Below are positions 28,264 through 39,900 of a stretch of DNA of 64,000 nucleotides, piece by piece (the stretch's first letter is position 1; every line of letters starts with the position of its first letter). The stretch covers positions 1 to 64,000 of the forward strand of contig JALQPE010001685.1 of NCBI GenBank assembly GCA_030407315.1, read 5' to 3'. This DNA comes from Asparagopsis taxiformis (lineage: Eukaryota > Rhodophyta > Florideophyceae > Bonnemaisoniales > Bonnemaisoniaceae). The notes beneath the pieces were generated by a model. The model saw only the letters and a program-made list of their open reading frames with translations, was not told the origin of the DNA and did no database searches. A program made the position numbers and the translations under genes.

Positions 28264-30546
28264 TCAACCATCCTCCATTACGCCAAAACCGTTATCAGCA
28301 GTTGCTGCATGGCGCCGCTCCATGCCCCCATACTGTGGGGCATTGATTTCGACATTCAGGTTTGCACTCAGGTGTCCAGCATATGGGTCAACGACGAAAA
28401 GTTCTGCGCCAATTAGTCCTTGCGCAATCACACAATCCATTACAGCACCGAGGTTTGACGTAATATGCGATTGAATCCAATCCTCGGACACTAGAACAAG
28501 TGATGAGCAGCGGTTTACATCATCAACGACATGAACAATTCCAGACCCCTCTCCGCTTTGCCACACTTCAACAGCCTCTCTCGTCACAGTACGGCTTGCA
28601 AACACATGCCGTGACTGTGCACTAGTCCGCTGTTCGCTCTCGACAACGTCCGTTTCTTCCCTTGCTTGCGAGCCTTGGAGACAAGACATGCAGTACACCA
28701 CCATACCAACTAATTGCTGAAAAGCTACCCCCACATATTGACTGTACCGCCTTGTAAACTCCTTCTGCCGTGCACCTCCTTTCCCCTTCGGTTCATCCAA
28801 ACACTCCACAGTAGTCACTAGCCAAGCATCCAGGCGCGCCAGCGTTAGTATGCTCGTCTCTATGTCCATTACTTGTTCTGGTCGTATCGAATAACCCCTG
28901 AAGATGTCCAGCACATTCACAGCTACTCGGTTGTTAAACCATGCATCACCATTCACTTCCATTTCGAAGCTGTCAGGAACCATGCCTTTGCTGTATCGCA
29001 GCTCTGAGAACGGTGCCGTTCGCCACCTCCCCATATCCAAATCACCGTTGCTTTCCCGTTTCAAAAGCTTCTCAGACGCTTCGCGCTTTTGATCCTCTCG
29101 CTCGTCCATCTCAGCTCGCGTCGTCAGCATCGTGCATCTAGACATTAATTTCGTGTACCCCAGCGAACCGAACAATCTGTCCCTCGCATTACGCTTCCGT
29201 GCACTCATCACGTCGGACAGTTTCTGCGTCACCTTCACTTTCAATTCCTTGCTCCCCGCCACAGCCTCTTGACAGCACACACGCTGCTCCTCATCGGAAA
29301 ACACATCACACCACGGACTTTGACGCAGTACGTGTCGCACCAAGTCATTCAGCAGATCACTCTCGTCTCTGTACGAAGGTGTATACCACTGCAGATTCTT
29401 GATGATATAGCCCGGAGGAGTAGCAATATATCCTACACCGTTTTCGCTCCAAAGTGTCCCTTCTACCGGCTCTACCTCGATGGTACGTCCAGTCCAACGT
29501 CTCTGCGTTTGTTCCGCTATAGGGTCCAGCTCCATAGTCTCGTTCTTGCACCACTTTGTCAGGTTTTCCTCAACCGCCCTAAGAACTCCAAGGTATTTCA
29601 CAGGAATGGCTTTCTGTATTTTCGACTTACCGCCACCGTGATCACTGATTCTACCTGTTCTCGCAATTGCAGTAAGGCTGGCATTTTCCGCCTGCAGAGT
29701 CTTCACCTTAGCCTCCAACGCAACTATCTCCGTGGTGAGCGCCTTGTTTGCTATGTCCTGGCTAAACACTTTTTTTTCCAGCTCCGCGATCTTCTTCTGC
29801 GCATTGATGCGACTCGCCATTAAATCGATGGATTCCGGCGGATGCAACCTCTCTGCCCTCACCGTCCCCCCATCTCCCACGCTATCGGGATTATGATGTC
29901 CTCCATCGGCAATAGCCTGACGTCGCGGGGGCGTTACGCGCATATTTGGCACCAATGACAGTCTGTTGTGACGAGGCCCGCACTCCGGCTGCTCTCTCCC
30001 CTCAGTACCACCTGACCGCCGATGATAGTTGGCATCCTGTGAACGTTGCTCAGAAACAACATCCCTTGCCGCTATCCTCGGGTCCCTGACTGCATTACCT
30101 GCTGGGGCTGATGTACTCGGCATAGTTGGCGCAGTGGGGGTCACAGCCTCCAGTGTCTCGCGAACCCCCGGCTGGGACTCCGTCTGCAGCACCTCCGCAT
30201 CTGCCAACCCGGGAGGAACTACCTTTGCCATAGCACTCTGCCGCAATTCCAACATGTTTTGAGCCACTATCATGTCATCATCATGATGTTCACTGTCCCT
30301 GCGAGCACGCTTGCCTCGGTCAAGCCCCATCTCTCTCCGCGCCGTTCCTCCTTCCTCACTTTCGCGCTGCGGATCCCCAGTTCTGCGCCGGTCCGTCTTG
30401 CGACTACCGGACCGCGGTTCAATGCTGCCGGTAGGCCCAGACCGCTTCTTCGCACGGGATTGTCGGGCACTCGATACAGCAGCTGCTGACCGGGTTTTCT
30501 GGAGGCCCGGAGGCTTTGGAGCTTTCTTCGCAATACGCGGCGGCAT
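28264..30546 (-). CDS. Coiled-coil nuclear-type protein of unknown function (gene 4, intact)
   Basis: A 760-aa protein starting MPPRIAKKAPKPPG. The first 240 residues are basic and disordered, with nuclear-localisation-like KKRSG and KRARRD stretches. A coiled coil follows at about 242-300 (AELEKKVFSQDIANKALTTE then VALEAKVKTLQAENASL). The remainder is probably globular, with VKVTQKLSDVMSARKRNARD as its most distinctive segment. I do not recognise the family. It faces the transposase-like gene tail to tail in both units, so it may be a transposition partner or DNA-binding subunit (inference). It starts about 230 bp from the inverted repeat bounding the gene 1 cassette. Confidence 0.75.
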   Translation of the reverse strand: MPPRIAKKAPKPPGLQKTRSAAAVSSARQSRAKKRSGPTGSIEPRSGSRKTDRRRTGDPQRESEEGGTARREMGLDRGKRARRDSEHHDDDMIVAQNMLELRQSAMAKVVPPGLADAEVLQTESQPGVRETLEAVTPTAPTMPSTSAPAGNAVRDPRIAARDVVSEQRSQDANYHRRSGGTEGREQPECGPRHNRLSLVPNMRVTPPRRQAIADGGHHNPDSVGDGGTVRAERLHPPESIDLMASRINAQKKIAELEKKVFSQDIANKALTTEIVALEAKVKTLQAENASLTAIARTGRISDHGGGKSKIQKAIPVKYLGVLRAVEENLTKWCKNETMELDPIAEQTQRRWTGRTIEVEPVEGTLWSENGVGYIATPPGYIIKNLQWYTPSYRDESDLLNDLVRHVLRQSPWCDVFSDEEQRVCCQEAVAGSKELKVKVTQKLSDVMSARKRNARDRLFGSLGYTKLMSRCTMLTTRAEMDEREDQKREASEKLLKRESNGDLDMGRWRTAPFSELRYSKGMVPDSFEMEVNGDAWFNNRVAVNVLDIFRGYSIRPEQVMDIETSILTLARLDAWLVTTVECLDEPKGKGGARQKEFTRRYSQYVGVAFQQLVGMVVYCMSCLQGSQAREETDVVESEQRTSAQSRHVFASRTVTREAVEVWQSGEGSGIVHVVDDVNRCSSLVLVSEDWIQSHITSNLGAVMDCVIAQGLIGAELFVVDPYAGHLSANLNVEINAPQYGGMERRHAATADNGFGVMEDG

Positions 30547-30780
30547 AATGAAGCCTTCCCGGAAGCGATGGAAGGATTGAGTTGCACGAGATACAAAAAA
30601 GATTGCTGTATAGTGTCGGTAACCACAACGGTCTGCGATGAACGTTCAGGTCAGGTCAAGTACCGGAGAATACGCCAACAGCCCAGATTGTATACGGTAG
30701 GCAGTCATCAACAGTATTTAATGAGGTACAATTACAGCTGTCGAGCTAGGCCGCGAGCACCCCTATGTCCGGAAGACGTC

Positions 30781-30975
30781 CTGATTTGAATTAAAATTTG
30801 GGCTATTCTCAAAAACATGCACATGTGAACATGTTTTTGAGATGGGGGTGTGCCGTACGGCACAATCGACCCGCTGAAATCGATGTTTTTTGCAATATTT
30901 TTTCTGCCCTGAATTGTAGAATTTCTGGGCTGGACAGCAATGCAACTGAGCTGGACATCCACCGGGCGTCCATTT
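30781..30975 (-). repeat. Hairpin-rich repeat at the left edge of the gene 1 cassette
   Basis: A minus-oriented copy starting CCTGATTTGAATTAAAATTT, with the 16-bp palindrome at 30849-30864. Its counterpart at 57323 in the next unit has the same outer flank (GTCCGGAAGACGT) but a different inner flank, marking the inversion breakpoint. Confidence 0.9.
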
Positions 30976-31205
30976 CAACTTGGTCGTGTATTTTGCATCT
31001 GCACGCATAACAGCATCCAAGCAGTCAGGTTCACTGCTCGGACGAAGTGCACCTGGAGTGTGAACGATTGGTTTTTGACAGGCGAGTACTGCCGAATAGG
31101 TTTCACCCTGGACTAATGGTGGCTGGACATGCTGCATTATATGATATACTTCAACTCTGGAACGTAGCTTTATTTGTAGTCGAAATGAAAACATCTTTCG
31201 TGACC
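30976..31205. other. 3' flank of gene 1
   Basis: Non-coding. The inverse sequence lies at 62680-62905 next to the inverted gene 1 copy. Confidence 0.5.
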
Positions 31206-34200
31206 CTAATTCCATGCTCTAAACGCTGTCCCATAATGAACGTAGAGCTCCTGCCCTGGACGGATATCGCGGATTGCACGTACTACAATGATCTTCGGAT
31301 TTTCTAGGTCCTTCGCCTTGAGCTTCTTCCCCGTCGAACCGCTGCTGTAGTTCTCGACAAACTCGACGTTGGCCATCCGCCTGGTGTCTTCCGCCGGAGT
31401 GTCCTCACCTCGCAAATACCGCGGGTCGTTGATGAACTGCGCCGAACAGAACGGAGCCGGAACAATCCAAATTGGATGCTCGATGTTTTCGTCGTCCTCC
31501 GCTGTTGCATACAGCTTGATGGCATACATCAAGAATGTTTCCTTCGTTATCGCCATGTGACCCTCTCCGTACGCGAACCTCATCGACTCCTTGCTCATAT
31601 CAGAGTACACAACAGTTCCGTAGTATGCACATACTTCGTCGCCAACATTAAATGTCTGTTCAGCGAAGAGCCCTCTTCCTGCATTTGGATGCTTAATCAG
31701 CGATGGTCGAACGCTCAATTTTTTCGCAACACAATCGTGTGCCCGCATCACGCGAGGGTTTTCAGTTTGCAACCAGCGGCGCAGGGAAGGTGGCCAATAA
31801 TGTACCGGTTTTTCCATGTGCTCGTGCGACGCAATCGACTCTGGGCACAGCTGCCAGAGGTACTGCCGAATATATTTCGGGAACCTCTGGTACAGGGGAA
31901 GGCCAGGTGGGGGTTCGATGATCCTGCGTTCCCTCTGCGTACGCATCGTGACAGAGGGGGACGCCAAGAACTTCTCAGCACTCTGTTTCGCTTCTGTCGT
32001 GACCCTCATGTCAGTGTTGTTTGAAAGAATTACACGTGACATGACTGCACACAGCTTTGGAAGCGATCGTGCCACACACAATTTGTCCATGTCACTGCCG
32101 ACGAAAACACGGTGCTCAGGCAAGCTCATAGCTGCTTTTCCCGTTGCGAAAGTGCCAGAGAATGGATCGACAACAATATCACCAGGCTGTGAATGCTGGC
32201 TGATCAACTCCATCATGAGAGCGACGCTCTTCTGCTCTGCACGAACTCTGACCGTAGCACCGGTTGTGCTCCTTGTTCGCCACACCATCTCATTCGAATC
32301 GATGGCGGGCATATTGATGGTGACGTTGCACCACGCCGGGTACGTGCCGTCCATGTATCCGTGGTTCCTATAGGCCACCATCTCGCTTCCAGTCTTGAAC
32401 GGAACACCTCGCTTCCAGTCTTGAACGGAACACCTCGCTTCCAGAAGTGGATAGCGACCTCTGCCATGTTCATGCGTTGGTACCTCTTCCGCCCCGGCAT
32501 TTGATAGAGGTGCCCAGGTAGTCGGACAAACAACAGAGGTACCTCGCCAACGAAGAAAACTGAATTCCGAACGACGTCCTCCTCCTCCTCCTCCTCCTCA
32601 TCCGCACTTTCTTCGCCACTGTGCTGCGATGCTTCGGAGTCCGAATTCATGGACGTAACCTCTTCTTCATCCGACCCGTCATCACTGGCAGCAGCATCGG
32701 TTGGGCCTTCTGACTGCGGTCCTTTGTACGTTTCCAAGTAATGGAACCATTCGTAGAACTGCAAAACGGAGCAGAACACGATGCCGTGGCCACCGGGGCG
32801 CAACAGCTCGTCAAACACTTCGATGCTAGCCTGCATATCTTCTGCAGTTAGCCTGTCGTACGAAGAGTTGGAATCGTTCCTCTTACGACGAACATTGTAG
32901 GGCGGATCAGTCAGAATGAGCTGAACGTTGCCCGTGATGGGCACGTGTTCTCGGCTCTCGTCGGCACTGACCAAATCTTCGAAAGGGACGTCGTACACCC
33001 GGCAATACTGACTCATTTTCGAAAGAAAGTCCTTTGCGAGAGCCTGCCCTTCACTTTCCTGCTCTTCTGTCGCATGGGGTGACGGTGACGGGGGAGACGG
33101 CCCTTGGGCAGTAAGACTGGTCCTCCCAGGTCCAAGTTGAAGCCTGGTTGTGTGTCTTGTCGACGGAACCAAACCTCTCCCTCCTGTGTTGCGACGAGTG
33201 GGAGTGTCATCAACCGGCTTGGGGACCTTTTCTGCGTCCGCGGCTTGTGGTGCCGGGCGGAGGACAGCCATAACGTCTTCGTCGAGGGTGTCAAAGTACG
33301 CTGGCAGCTTGTCCGGATTTCCGCTTGACAAGTATATTTCCAGCGCCCCCCAGCGGTCGGACTCCGGCCAGGTGTACAGGTCCGGGTTGACGATAAGAAA
33401 CTGCAACCGGTCGAAGAACTTCCTCACAAGGTCCCTAAATGCACTGTGCTGCGCACTGGTTCTTGTCTCTACTTTTCCACCATATCCATCAGGATGAGAT
33501 AGGGGAGCTTTGTCGTGGTAGAGATCTAGCTTCTGCTCCATCGGTGCGAATAGACCTTCATCGAGCACGTCAAACCAATGCTCACTGCTGTCGAAAATGA
33601 TGTACGGCGCCATCAACTCTTCGAAGCTGGAAAACTTTGCGGCGAAGGCCACATCGGTCCAAGCATGGTATAAAACTTGAACCACGTAACAAGCTCGATT
33701 AGTGCTTTTCCGATGGGCTGGGACGCGTGCGGCTTCGTTCCCCTCTTCGGCCGCGTCGCCTATTCGGCGACGCGGCAGGTTCTTGTTGTGATTTCGGATG
33801 ATAGACAACGCTTGGAAATACATCAATACCTCGAACGTTTCCGGTGGAGCAAGAACGAAGGCGCTTGGTTCCCCGCGCTGCGGCGCCTGTAGTGGCGAAG
33901 GAAGCATGTTACATCCAATAAGGAAGGTCTGCGGCACGATCCCAGAAAGGATGCAGTGCTCAACCCATTGCCCGATACGCTCATCCTGTCTTGAAAACTC
34001 GGCAATCGGTAATGCCAGACGAACAATCTGCTTGGCTCGCTCAACGTTCATCTCTGCCATGACGATTTCGGCAACATCCGCCTCGACTCCAGCATTCTTC
34101 GAACGACCGCTGAAGGCCATGCTGAGTCGACCTTGCAGCGCCGCAAATTGTTCTTCCGTGCCCTGCGCAACCCAAGCGCCAAGGTCCGCGTATGTGAAAC

Positions 34201-34426
34201 CTCCCGGCTTGTCCGTCAAGTCTGCGAAACTTGAGTGGGCGAATAAATCCAGCAAGAGGCGGAGGAAGTCTTTGCCAGCGAGAGTAGTTTCGCGGGCGGC
34301 GCGACCTACGTTTCGACGTGTACCCATGTCACTAGAATCCTCCCAAGGGCTAGCGGGTTCGCGCAGAATTGGCACGGTTGCGTCGTCAACGATCGGATTG
34401 CTGTTGCGCCTGCGCTTATTCGTCAT
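31206..34426 (-). pseudogene. DNA methyltransferase-SET fusion (gene 1, copy 2), frameshifted by a 26-bp duplication
   Basis: Same gene as 59482-62679. The frame from 34426 is open through the DPPYNVRRKR motif and the acidic linker. A direct duplication of 26 bp at 32382-32407 and 32408-32433 then shifts it. The remaining part, with DPFSGTFATG and the SET domain, is open as 32381-31206. Any product would lose the SAM-binding motif and the SET domain. A length change also exists in the acidic run (fewer Glu/Asp codons than copy 3). It is divergent from gene 2 at 36979. Confidence 0.85.
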
Positions 34427-34724
34427 AATGGAATGAGTGGAAATTCGGTACAGGATGGCGACCGCTCGGCGAGACAGTCAAATTTGACGACGTATCTCGT
34501 GACGTTTGCACTCTTTCGTGAGGAACACTGGTTGATATCGAACGGAACAGAGTATACGGGTACACAGCACTGGAAAGGTCTTGAAACCCGTAACCGGTGT
34601 AGGTAATAAGTTGTGACGGATACGTGGTAGAGAAAAATTTTAAAAAGATTGTGATTCCCTGTCTTTGAGTGTTGTACTGCACGGCCGCCATGGCGGCTGT
34701 GACTGCAGTCACATAGGTTGTCAC
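34416..34724 (-). CDS. Possible 102-aa upstream ORF (second copy)
   Basis: Identical in length and sequence to the frame at 822-1130, and overlapping the gene 1 start by 11 nt. See that entry for interpretation. Coding status is unproven. Confidence 0.25.
   Translation of the reverse strand: MTTYVTAVTAAMAAVQYNTQRQGITIFLKFFSTTYPSQLITYTGYGFQDLSSAVYPYTLFRSISTSVPHERVQTSRDTSSNLTVSPSGRHPVPNFHSFHYDE
34684..34713. promoter_or_regulatory. Twin perfect palindromes upstream of gene 1 (copy 2)
   Basis: GCCGCCATGGCGGC at 34684-34697 and TGTGACTGCAGTCACA at 34698-34713, identical to 1090-1119. Confidence 0.4.
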
Positions 34725-34773
34725 AGGTGCATCACGCTTACCAGGTGAGCGACATCCGGACGGCCACTGGACA

Positions 34774-34962
34774 TGGGGATGTCCAGCTCAGATGCATTGC
34801 TGGCCAGACCAGAAATTCTACAATTTCGGGCAGAAAAAATATTGCAAAAAACATCGATTTGGGCGGTCGATTGTGCCGTACGGCACATCCCCATCTCAAA
34901 AACATGTTCACATGTGCATGTTTTTGAGAATAGCCCAAATTTTAATTCAAATCAGGATGCAG
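34774..34962 (+). repeat. Hairpin-rich repeat between genes 1 and 2
   Basis: Plus-oriented repeat with the 16-bp palindrome at 34872-34887, equivalent to 1180-1371. In the inverted cassette it appears reversed at 58975-59150. Confidence 0.9.
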
Positions 34963-35224
34963 ATATTCGTCTTCTAGCATTGTCAGAACACATTCGTATA
35001 ACCACATTTGGAGAACCTGAGCCCAGAGCTATCGGTTTTGGCGGGAGCTAAGCCATATCTCATATAATCAGTAACTACTTCCCGCCAGCTGAGTGGTGGA
35101 ACCCCTGCTATTTCTACCAACGAGACATACGGGGTGTCAACTCGGCAATCGTATATGATTTGGGTGCTAAATTTATTCAAGAGACGAATGGGCTTCGAAA
35201 AGGAGCCCAACAACGTCTTCTTGT

Positions 35225-35540
35225 GATCCATGGGTATAGGACTACTCTATTCTTCTCCAGGCTTCCACCATAGCCTCCTCCACCACCTCCGTTAATGGAT
35301 CGAATATCCGAACCGCACCTCAACATGCTTTTCTTCTCATCCATGGGTACTGACATCTCACATGTTCTCCAGGCTTCCACCATAGCCTCCTCCACCTCCG
35401 TTAATGGAAAGAATATCCGAACCGGACCTGAACATGTGTTTCTTCTCATCCATGGGTACTGACATCTCACATGTTCTCAACATGTGAGATGTCAGTACCG
35501 GAGAAGTTCTCCAGGCTTCCTCCGTAGCCACCTCCTCCAC
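35225..35540. repeat. ~110-bp tandem repeats with 45-nt hairpin (copy 2)
   Basis: Three units start near 35228, 35342 and 35451 and end in a perfect hairpin (arms 35455-35475 and 35479-35499, loop CTC). The same array is at 1625-1935. Confidence 0.8.
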
Positions 35541-36084
35541 CTCCGTCTGTGGGAATCAACACAACATCACCACTGCGTCTTACCTCACATCCACATCTCT
35601 CCGGGATGAAAACGGACGGACGACATAGGGTTTGTAGACGTTTAGAATCTTGTTAGAAAAAAGTAAACGAAAGAGAACTTCTCTTTCATTGAATGATATC
35701 TCGTCCCTGTCGCAATATGTTCCATTTTCATTTTCTCGGGTTGCACACCCATCATGGGTGATCAAGGCCTGGATCGAACCCTCCGAGGGTCTTCGATGGA
35801 TAGGACAGATAGTGGAAGGCTTTTAAGCCTGTGACCAAGCGGCTATTGATTGGTTGGAGGAAGGAAATTACAGAGGAAATATAGCTGAGTACGGTGCTCG
35901 CGATAGCTGTTAGGTTAAAGTCAAATATGTTTTTCGATTATTTTTCGTACGGAAATGCCTTGGAAAAGACGATGCTTTGTCGTTCTCTTGGAGGGAGTCC
36001 GTTGCATTGCACTCAATTCGAGAGCATCGTCATGGAGAGGATTCTTTCTGCTTGTTAGAATCGGTTTAGAGCAGATAGCTATTG
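35541..36084. other. Non-coding segment missing from unit 1
   Basis: No gene is seen. It contains a GGTTCGATCC-like stretch on the minus strand near 35770, but no tRNA fold. It is present in reverse at 57880-58330 and absent from the first unit, which joins 1935 directly to the gene 2 leader. Confidence 0.5.
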
Positions 36085-36645
36085 CATTACTGGCCAGCCC
36101 AGAAATTGTAGAATTTCGGGCAGCAAAAATATTGTAAAAAACCTTGATTTCAGCGGGTCGATTGTGCCGTACGGCACACCCCCATCTCAAAAACATGTTC
36201 ACATGTGCATGTTTTTGAGAATAGCCCAAATTTTAATTCAAATCAAGGTGTCTAATTTGGCCACAACGGCCCCAGGCACCGGCCGCCGCCCCGAGTGGGG
36301 TTGTCACTGGCTTCTGTAAGCACTAACTGTAAGGCTAAATGGCGCCTAACGATGGGTCGATTTCAGGCTCAACACGTCAGGGACAGGTCTTGGTCCTTGT
36401 TCCATCATGGTCCCGCCTCACTCTCTCACGACCAACCTGAAATGGACGTCCGGTGGATGTCCAGCTCAGATGCACTGCTGGCCAGCCCAGAAATTCTAAA
36501 ATTTCGGGCACAAAAAATCTTGCAAAAATCAACGATTTGGGCGGGTCGATTGTGCCGTACGGCACACCCCCATCTCAAAAACATGTTCACATGTGCATGT
36601 TTTTGAGAATAGCCCAAATTTTAACTCAAATCAGGGTGTTCCCCG
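36085..36645 (+). repeat. Two hairpin-rich repeat units at the right edge of the gene 1 cassette
   Basis: The palindromes TGTGCCGTACGGCACA lie at 36163-36178 and 36551-36566. The first unit lacks the GGACGTCC start. The spacer carries GGCCACAACGGCC, a CCCCGAGTGGGG hairpin and a TGTAAGCACTAACTGTAAGG stretch. The second unit ends CAGGGTGTTCCCCGG, the same sequence at which the window ends. Confidence 0.9.
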
Positions 36646-36978
36646 GATAAAGGGGTGCTCGCAGCCGCCCCAAAAGCCGCCTAGCTTGACAGCTGTAATT
36701 TTAACACATTACACATCAAGGACACTGCCTGCTTCACGCCACCTCGTCAGGTTTCGAGAGCCCGACTCGGGCCCGTTCCGAACGGACACTCACATCTCGA
36801 TTGCCTCTCTTGCATTCCAGCGGTCACGATAGGTGTGTACCTAACAAAATTTCGGTTGTATTGTGTTATTATTTCCAGCGATTGGCGTTCACGACCATTC
36901 TTCAACGTGAAACATACCATCCACATCACTCGAATACGTCAACGTCAACCATCTCTTTTCCTTTCCAACTCAACAACC
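36646..36978 (+). promoter_or_regulatory. Gene 2 leader
   Basis: A non-coding leader including TTGCATTCCAGCGGTCACGA, shared by both gene 2 copies from about 36805 onward. It ends in CAACAACCATGGCG. The part at 36646-36805 is specific to this unit. It should hold the promoter; TATA-like sequence is not clear. Confidence 0.4.
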
Positions 36979-39900
36979 ATGGCGGATACGCATTTCAGCA
37001 GTTTGTTTTCAACGGTTTGCGGCGATCAAGTGAGCGCGTCAGCGGAGTCGCGCGGACTCAAGCGCGGCGTCGATGTCAATTTGTTTGCGGACGTGGACGG
37101 TGCGGCTGTGCATATTGGGACGGCTTCGGTGAGCACTGCTGGTGGCGATGTTGGCCTTCCGCGCACGCTGCACAACCACAAGCTGCCGGAAACCGACGAG
37201 GCGGACTATATCGTCGTGCGCAACATTGCGACTAAGGACAAGTTCAAGGACCTCCCGTTCCCGTACATGTTTGATGGCGCCGAGGGACCGCCGGAGACGA
37301 TGGGTGGAGCATACGCCGCGGCGTTTTACCCTTGGGATACTCGGATGATGCGCCCCGCTGCGGAGGATGGCCCTAGCGACATTCGTACCCCTGCTGCAGC
37401 GTCAAACTTCAACGCAGCGACGAACCAGGCCAGCTCGGGACGGATGCCCAGTACCGGTCCGGCAGGCGAAATCACTGGTTCGGGGGGTACGAAGCATCCA
37501 GCACGCTCCGTCCCGGTTTCGGGAGGCACGAAGCGCCCTGCTCGCTCTGCAAGACCCTCCAGTGGAGGCACGAAGCACCCTGCTCGCTCCAACGTCACCG
37601 AAGCTACTACGCAGGACGTAACCGAGGTGGACGACGAACCGGAGGTGGCGGAAAGCATTCGTGAGCAGCAGGGGACGCAAATTACGGTGCCCAAGTTTGT
37701 GACGTCGGATTACGTCGGAGAAGGAGCGACTGTGTTGGTGAGGCAGCTAGTGGAACCGGCCGTGACCCTTCGGGATGTGAAAGAAGACCACGTGGAGGAC
37801 CTGCGCAACAATATGTTGGCTGTGGGGTATGTGAGCTCTTCGCGTATCACTGTGACGGTGCTGAGGTCGCAGAACACGCATCTGTCCGCCGACACGCGTC
37901 TGTTCCAGAATGGCAAATTCCATGCCAATGCGAACGTGACCGTGATCGACGGACTGCATCGTCTCAATGCTATGCATAGCATTGCGATGACTTCACGCGC
38001 CTCACCCGTATGCACAGAACCAAGCTGCCACAGGACGCAAACCGCTTGCGCTGGGTTACTCAGCCTCTGGATGTGTACTACCTTCGCCGCAAGGACGACA
38101 GTGATCTTCAGCCTCATGAGATCATCCACAAGAGTGCAGAGTCGAACCATACGACTGGGACGCAACTGACGGAGCGCTCCCTGGTTCGAATCTTGTCGTC
38201 CATCCAGCAGTTCATCCGTACGATTGCTGTTGCAAATAACGTGGAAAACGCTGGCGACTTGCGTGAGTCTGATGTCATCCGAACATTGTTCGAGGCGCAG
38301 TTCATGGGGATGATGAATTCAACGAACACGGCCCGGCGGTGGACGCGTTTGGCTATAGCAACGCTGAAGCATCCTGTTCTCGACGAAGTGTTGCGTGAGC
38401 TGAACAATTCCGAGCGCCGCAACGAGATTGGGATAACGCACCTGGACCACAAGATAGTGCGCGAGTTGCTGGAAGAAAACTTTGTCTTCGTCTTGCGTGG
38501 TCTTTCGGAGTACTTGAACCCTGCTCATGGTGGACGTCCGGATGGACGCTTTGACGTGAACGACTTCTATACATACGTCCGTCGCGTGACTGCAATAGCA
38601 AATTCTCTGTACGCTGCGTATGGGCGCCCAAAGAGTATTATGCGCAAGTCATTTCTGAGCACAGAGATGGCAATTGGGTCGGTTAAGCAGCCGAAGGAGT
38701 TGCAATGGCATCTCACCAATGCCATTGCAATGTATAGAGGGGACGACCGGAGCAGTGAGGTTCGAATGCGACGGAGAACCACGCGTTTACAGGATTTGGA
38801 AACGAACTTGAAAGAGTTTTTCAATCCGACATTGAAGAAGAAGACTAAGGCTCGACGCAAACGCCGCCCTTCTGCTGCCAATGTGAGACTCACTCACAAG
38901 AAGCAGCGGAATGTCGAACATGAGCCTGCTTCGCATGGCATCCGCCGCCGTTCACAGCGACTTCGCTCGACGGGGAGCACACGCCTCGAGGAAGAAGAGC
39001 CGGTTGTGGTACAACAATCCGCCGGGGAAGAAGAGCAGGCCGTTGTTGATAAACCCACCGATCAACAACAAGCCACTGCTTCCGGTGATGAGGTTGACGA
39101 AGACTCCGCCCGTTCCCCCGATTCTGCCGTTGAGATTGTCCCCCAAGATAACCAACGTGCTGGTGCGACTCCCTCCAACCAAGAATCTGTCCATACCGCT
39201 TCGGACGAGGAAGACAAAAACGGTGCAGACGAGGGCCAAGTCGAAAGCAAGGGGGTCCGCGAAGTGACAATTACATTCACTGTTCCGGAAGGAGTGGAAG
39301 TCGATGAAGACGGTTACATCGTTCGTGACTCTCCTTCTGAACACGACCTCCTGTTCGACGACCGTATGCCATCTCTTCCTGACGATTTCGAAGTCAAAGA
39401 CCGAGCCGAAGGGCATCATCTGGCGCAGCGTCCCGCGGACGTCATCGCATCGGTGAGGGTTGGCTGTCTGCCCCCGATTGAGCTCAGGTTGTTATTGGAG
39501 AGTGTGGAAATCGATGAGGAGGGCAGAGAGGTGAGGTATTTGAAGCAAGTGGCGATGGACCCTGTGTTTGAGGGGCTGCATATTCCGGAACAACATCGGG
39601 CTCGTCATCTTGTTTTCGAGATCGACACCATCTATCCGATGTTTTTCGCAGCGTGGAAGATGGCTGCCAAGGCGATGTGTGAGCCTACATCGACGTTTCT
39701 ACCCTCGAGGCTGGACTTCGCCCAGGTTGCGCGAATGTCTACAAGCTGGAAGGATTCGTATGAGGCCGGCACTGGTATGGCGTACTTCCACAATTGCCGA
39801 ACGGAAATCAACGAGCGAGGGTATACGGTGATGCACAATTTCGCGGATGTAAGCTACCTCGATGCGTCGGACAAGTTCCCATTTGACTTGGGTCTCATGG

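Larger units (their letters stand above)
30780..36640 (-). other. Putative invertible cassette carrying gene 1, minus orientation
   Basis: Bounded on the left by a minus-oriented hairpin repeat (30781-30975) and on the right by plus-oriented repeats (36085-36640). The outer flanks are gene 4 upstream sequence and gene 2 leader. In the next unit the same flanks enclose the same segment in reverse (57323-64000). This is the expected result of recombination between inverted repeats. Confidence 0.7.

Noticed and set aside
35760..35830. tRNA gene suggested by a GGTTCGATCC T-loop-like stretch
   Set aside because: No acceptor stem, D-arm or anticodon arm could be paired.
36085..36645. Many 60-105 aa ORFs containing GYSQKHAHVNMF or CSHVHVF
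   Set aside because: They are translations of the hairpin-rich repeat in different frames and recur wherever the repeat occurs.
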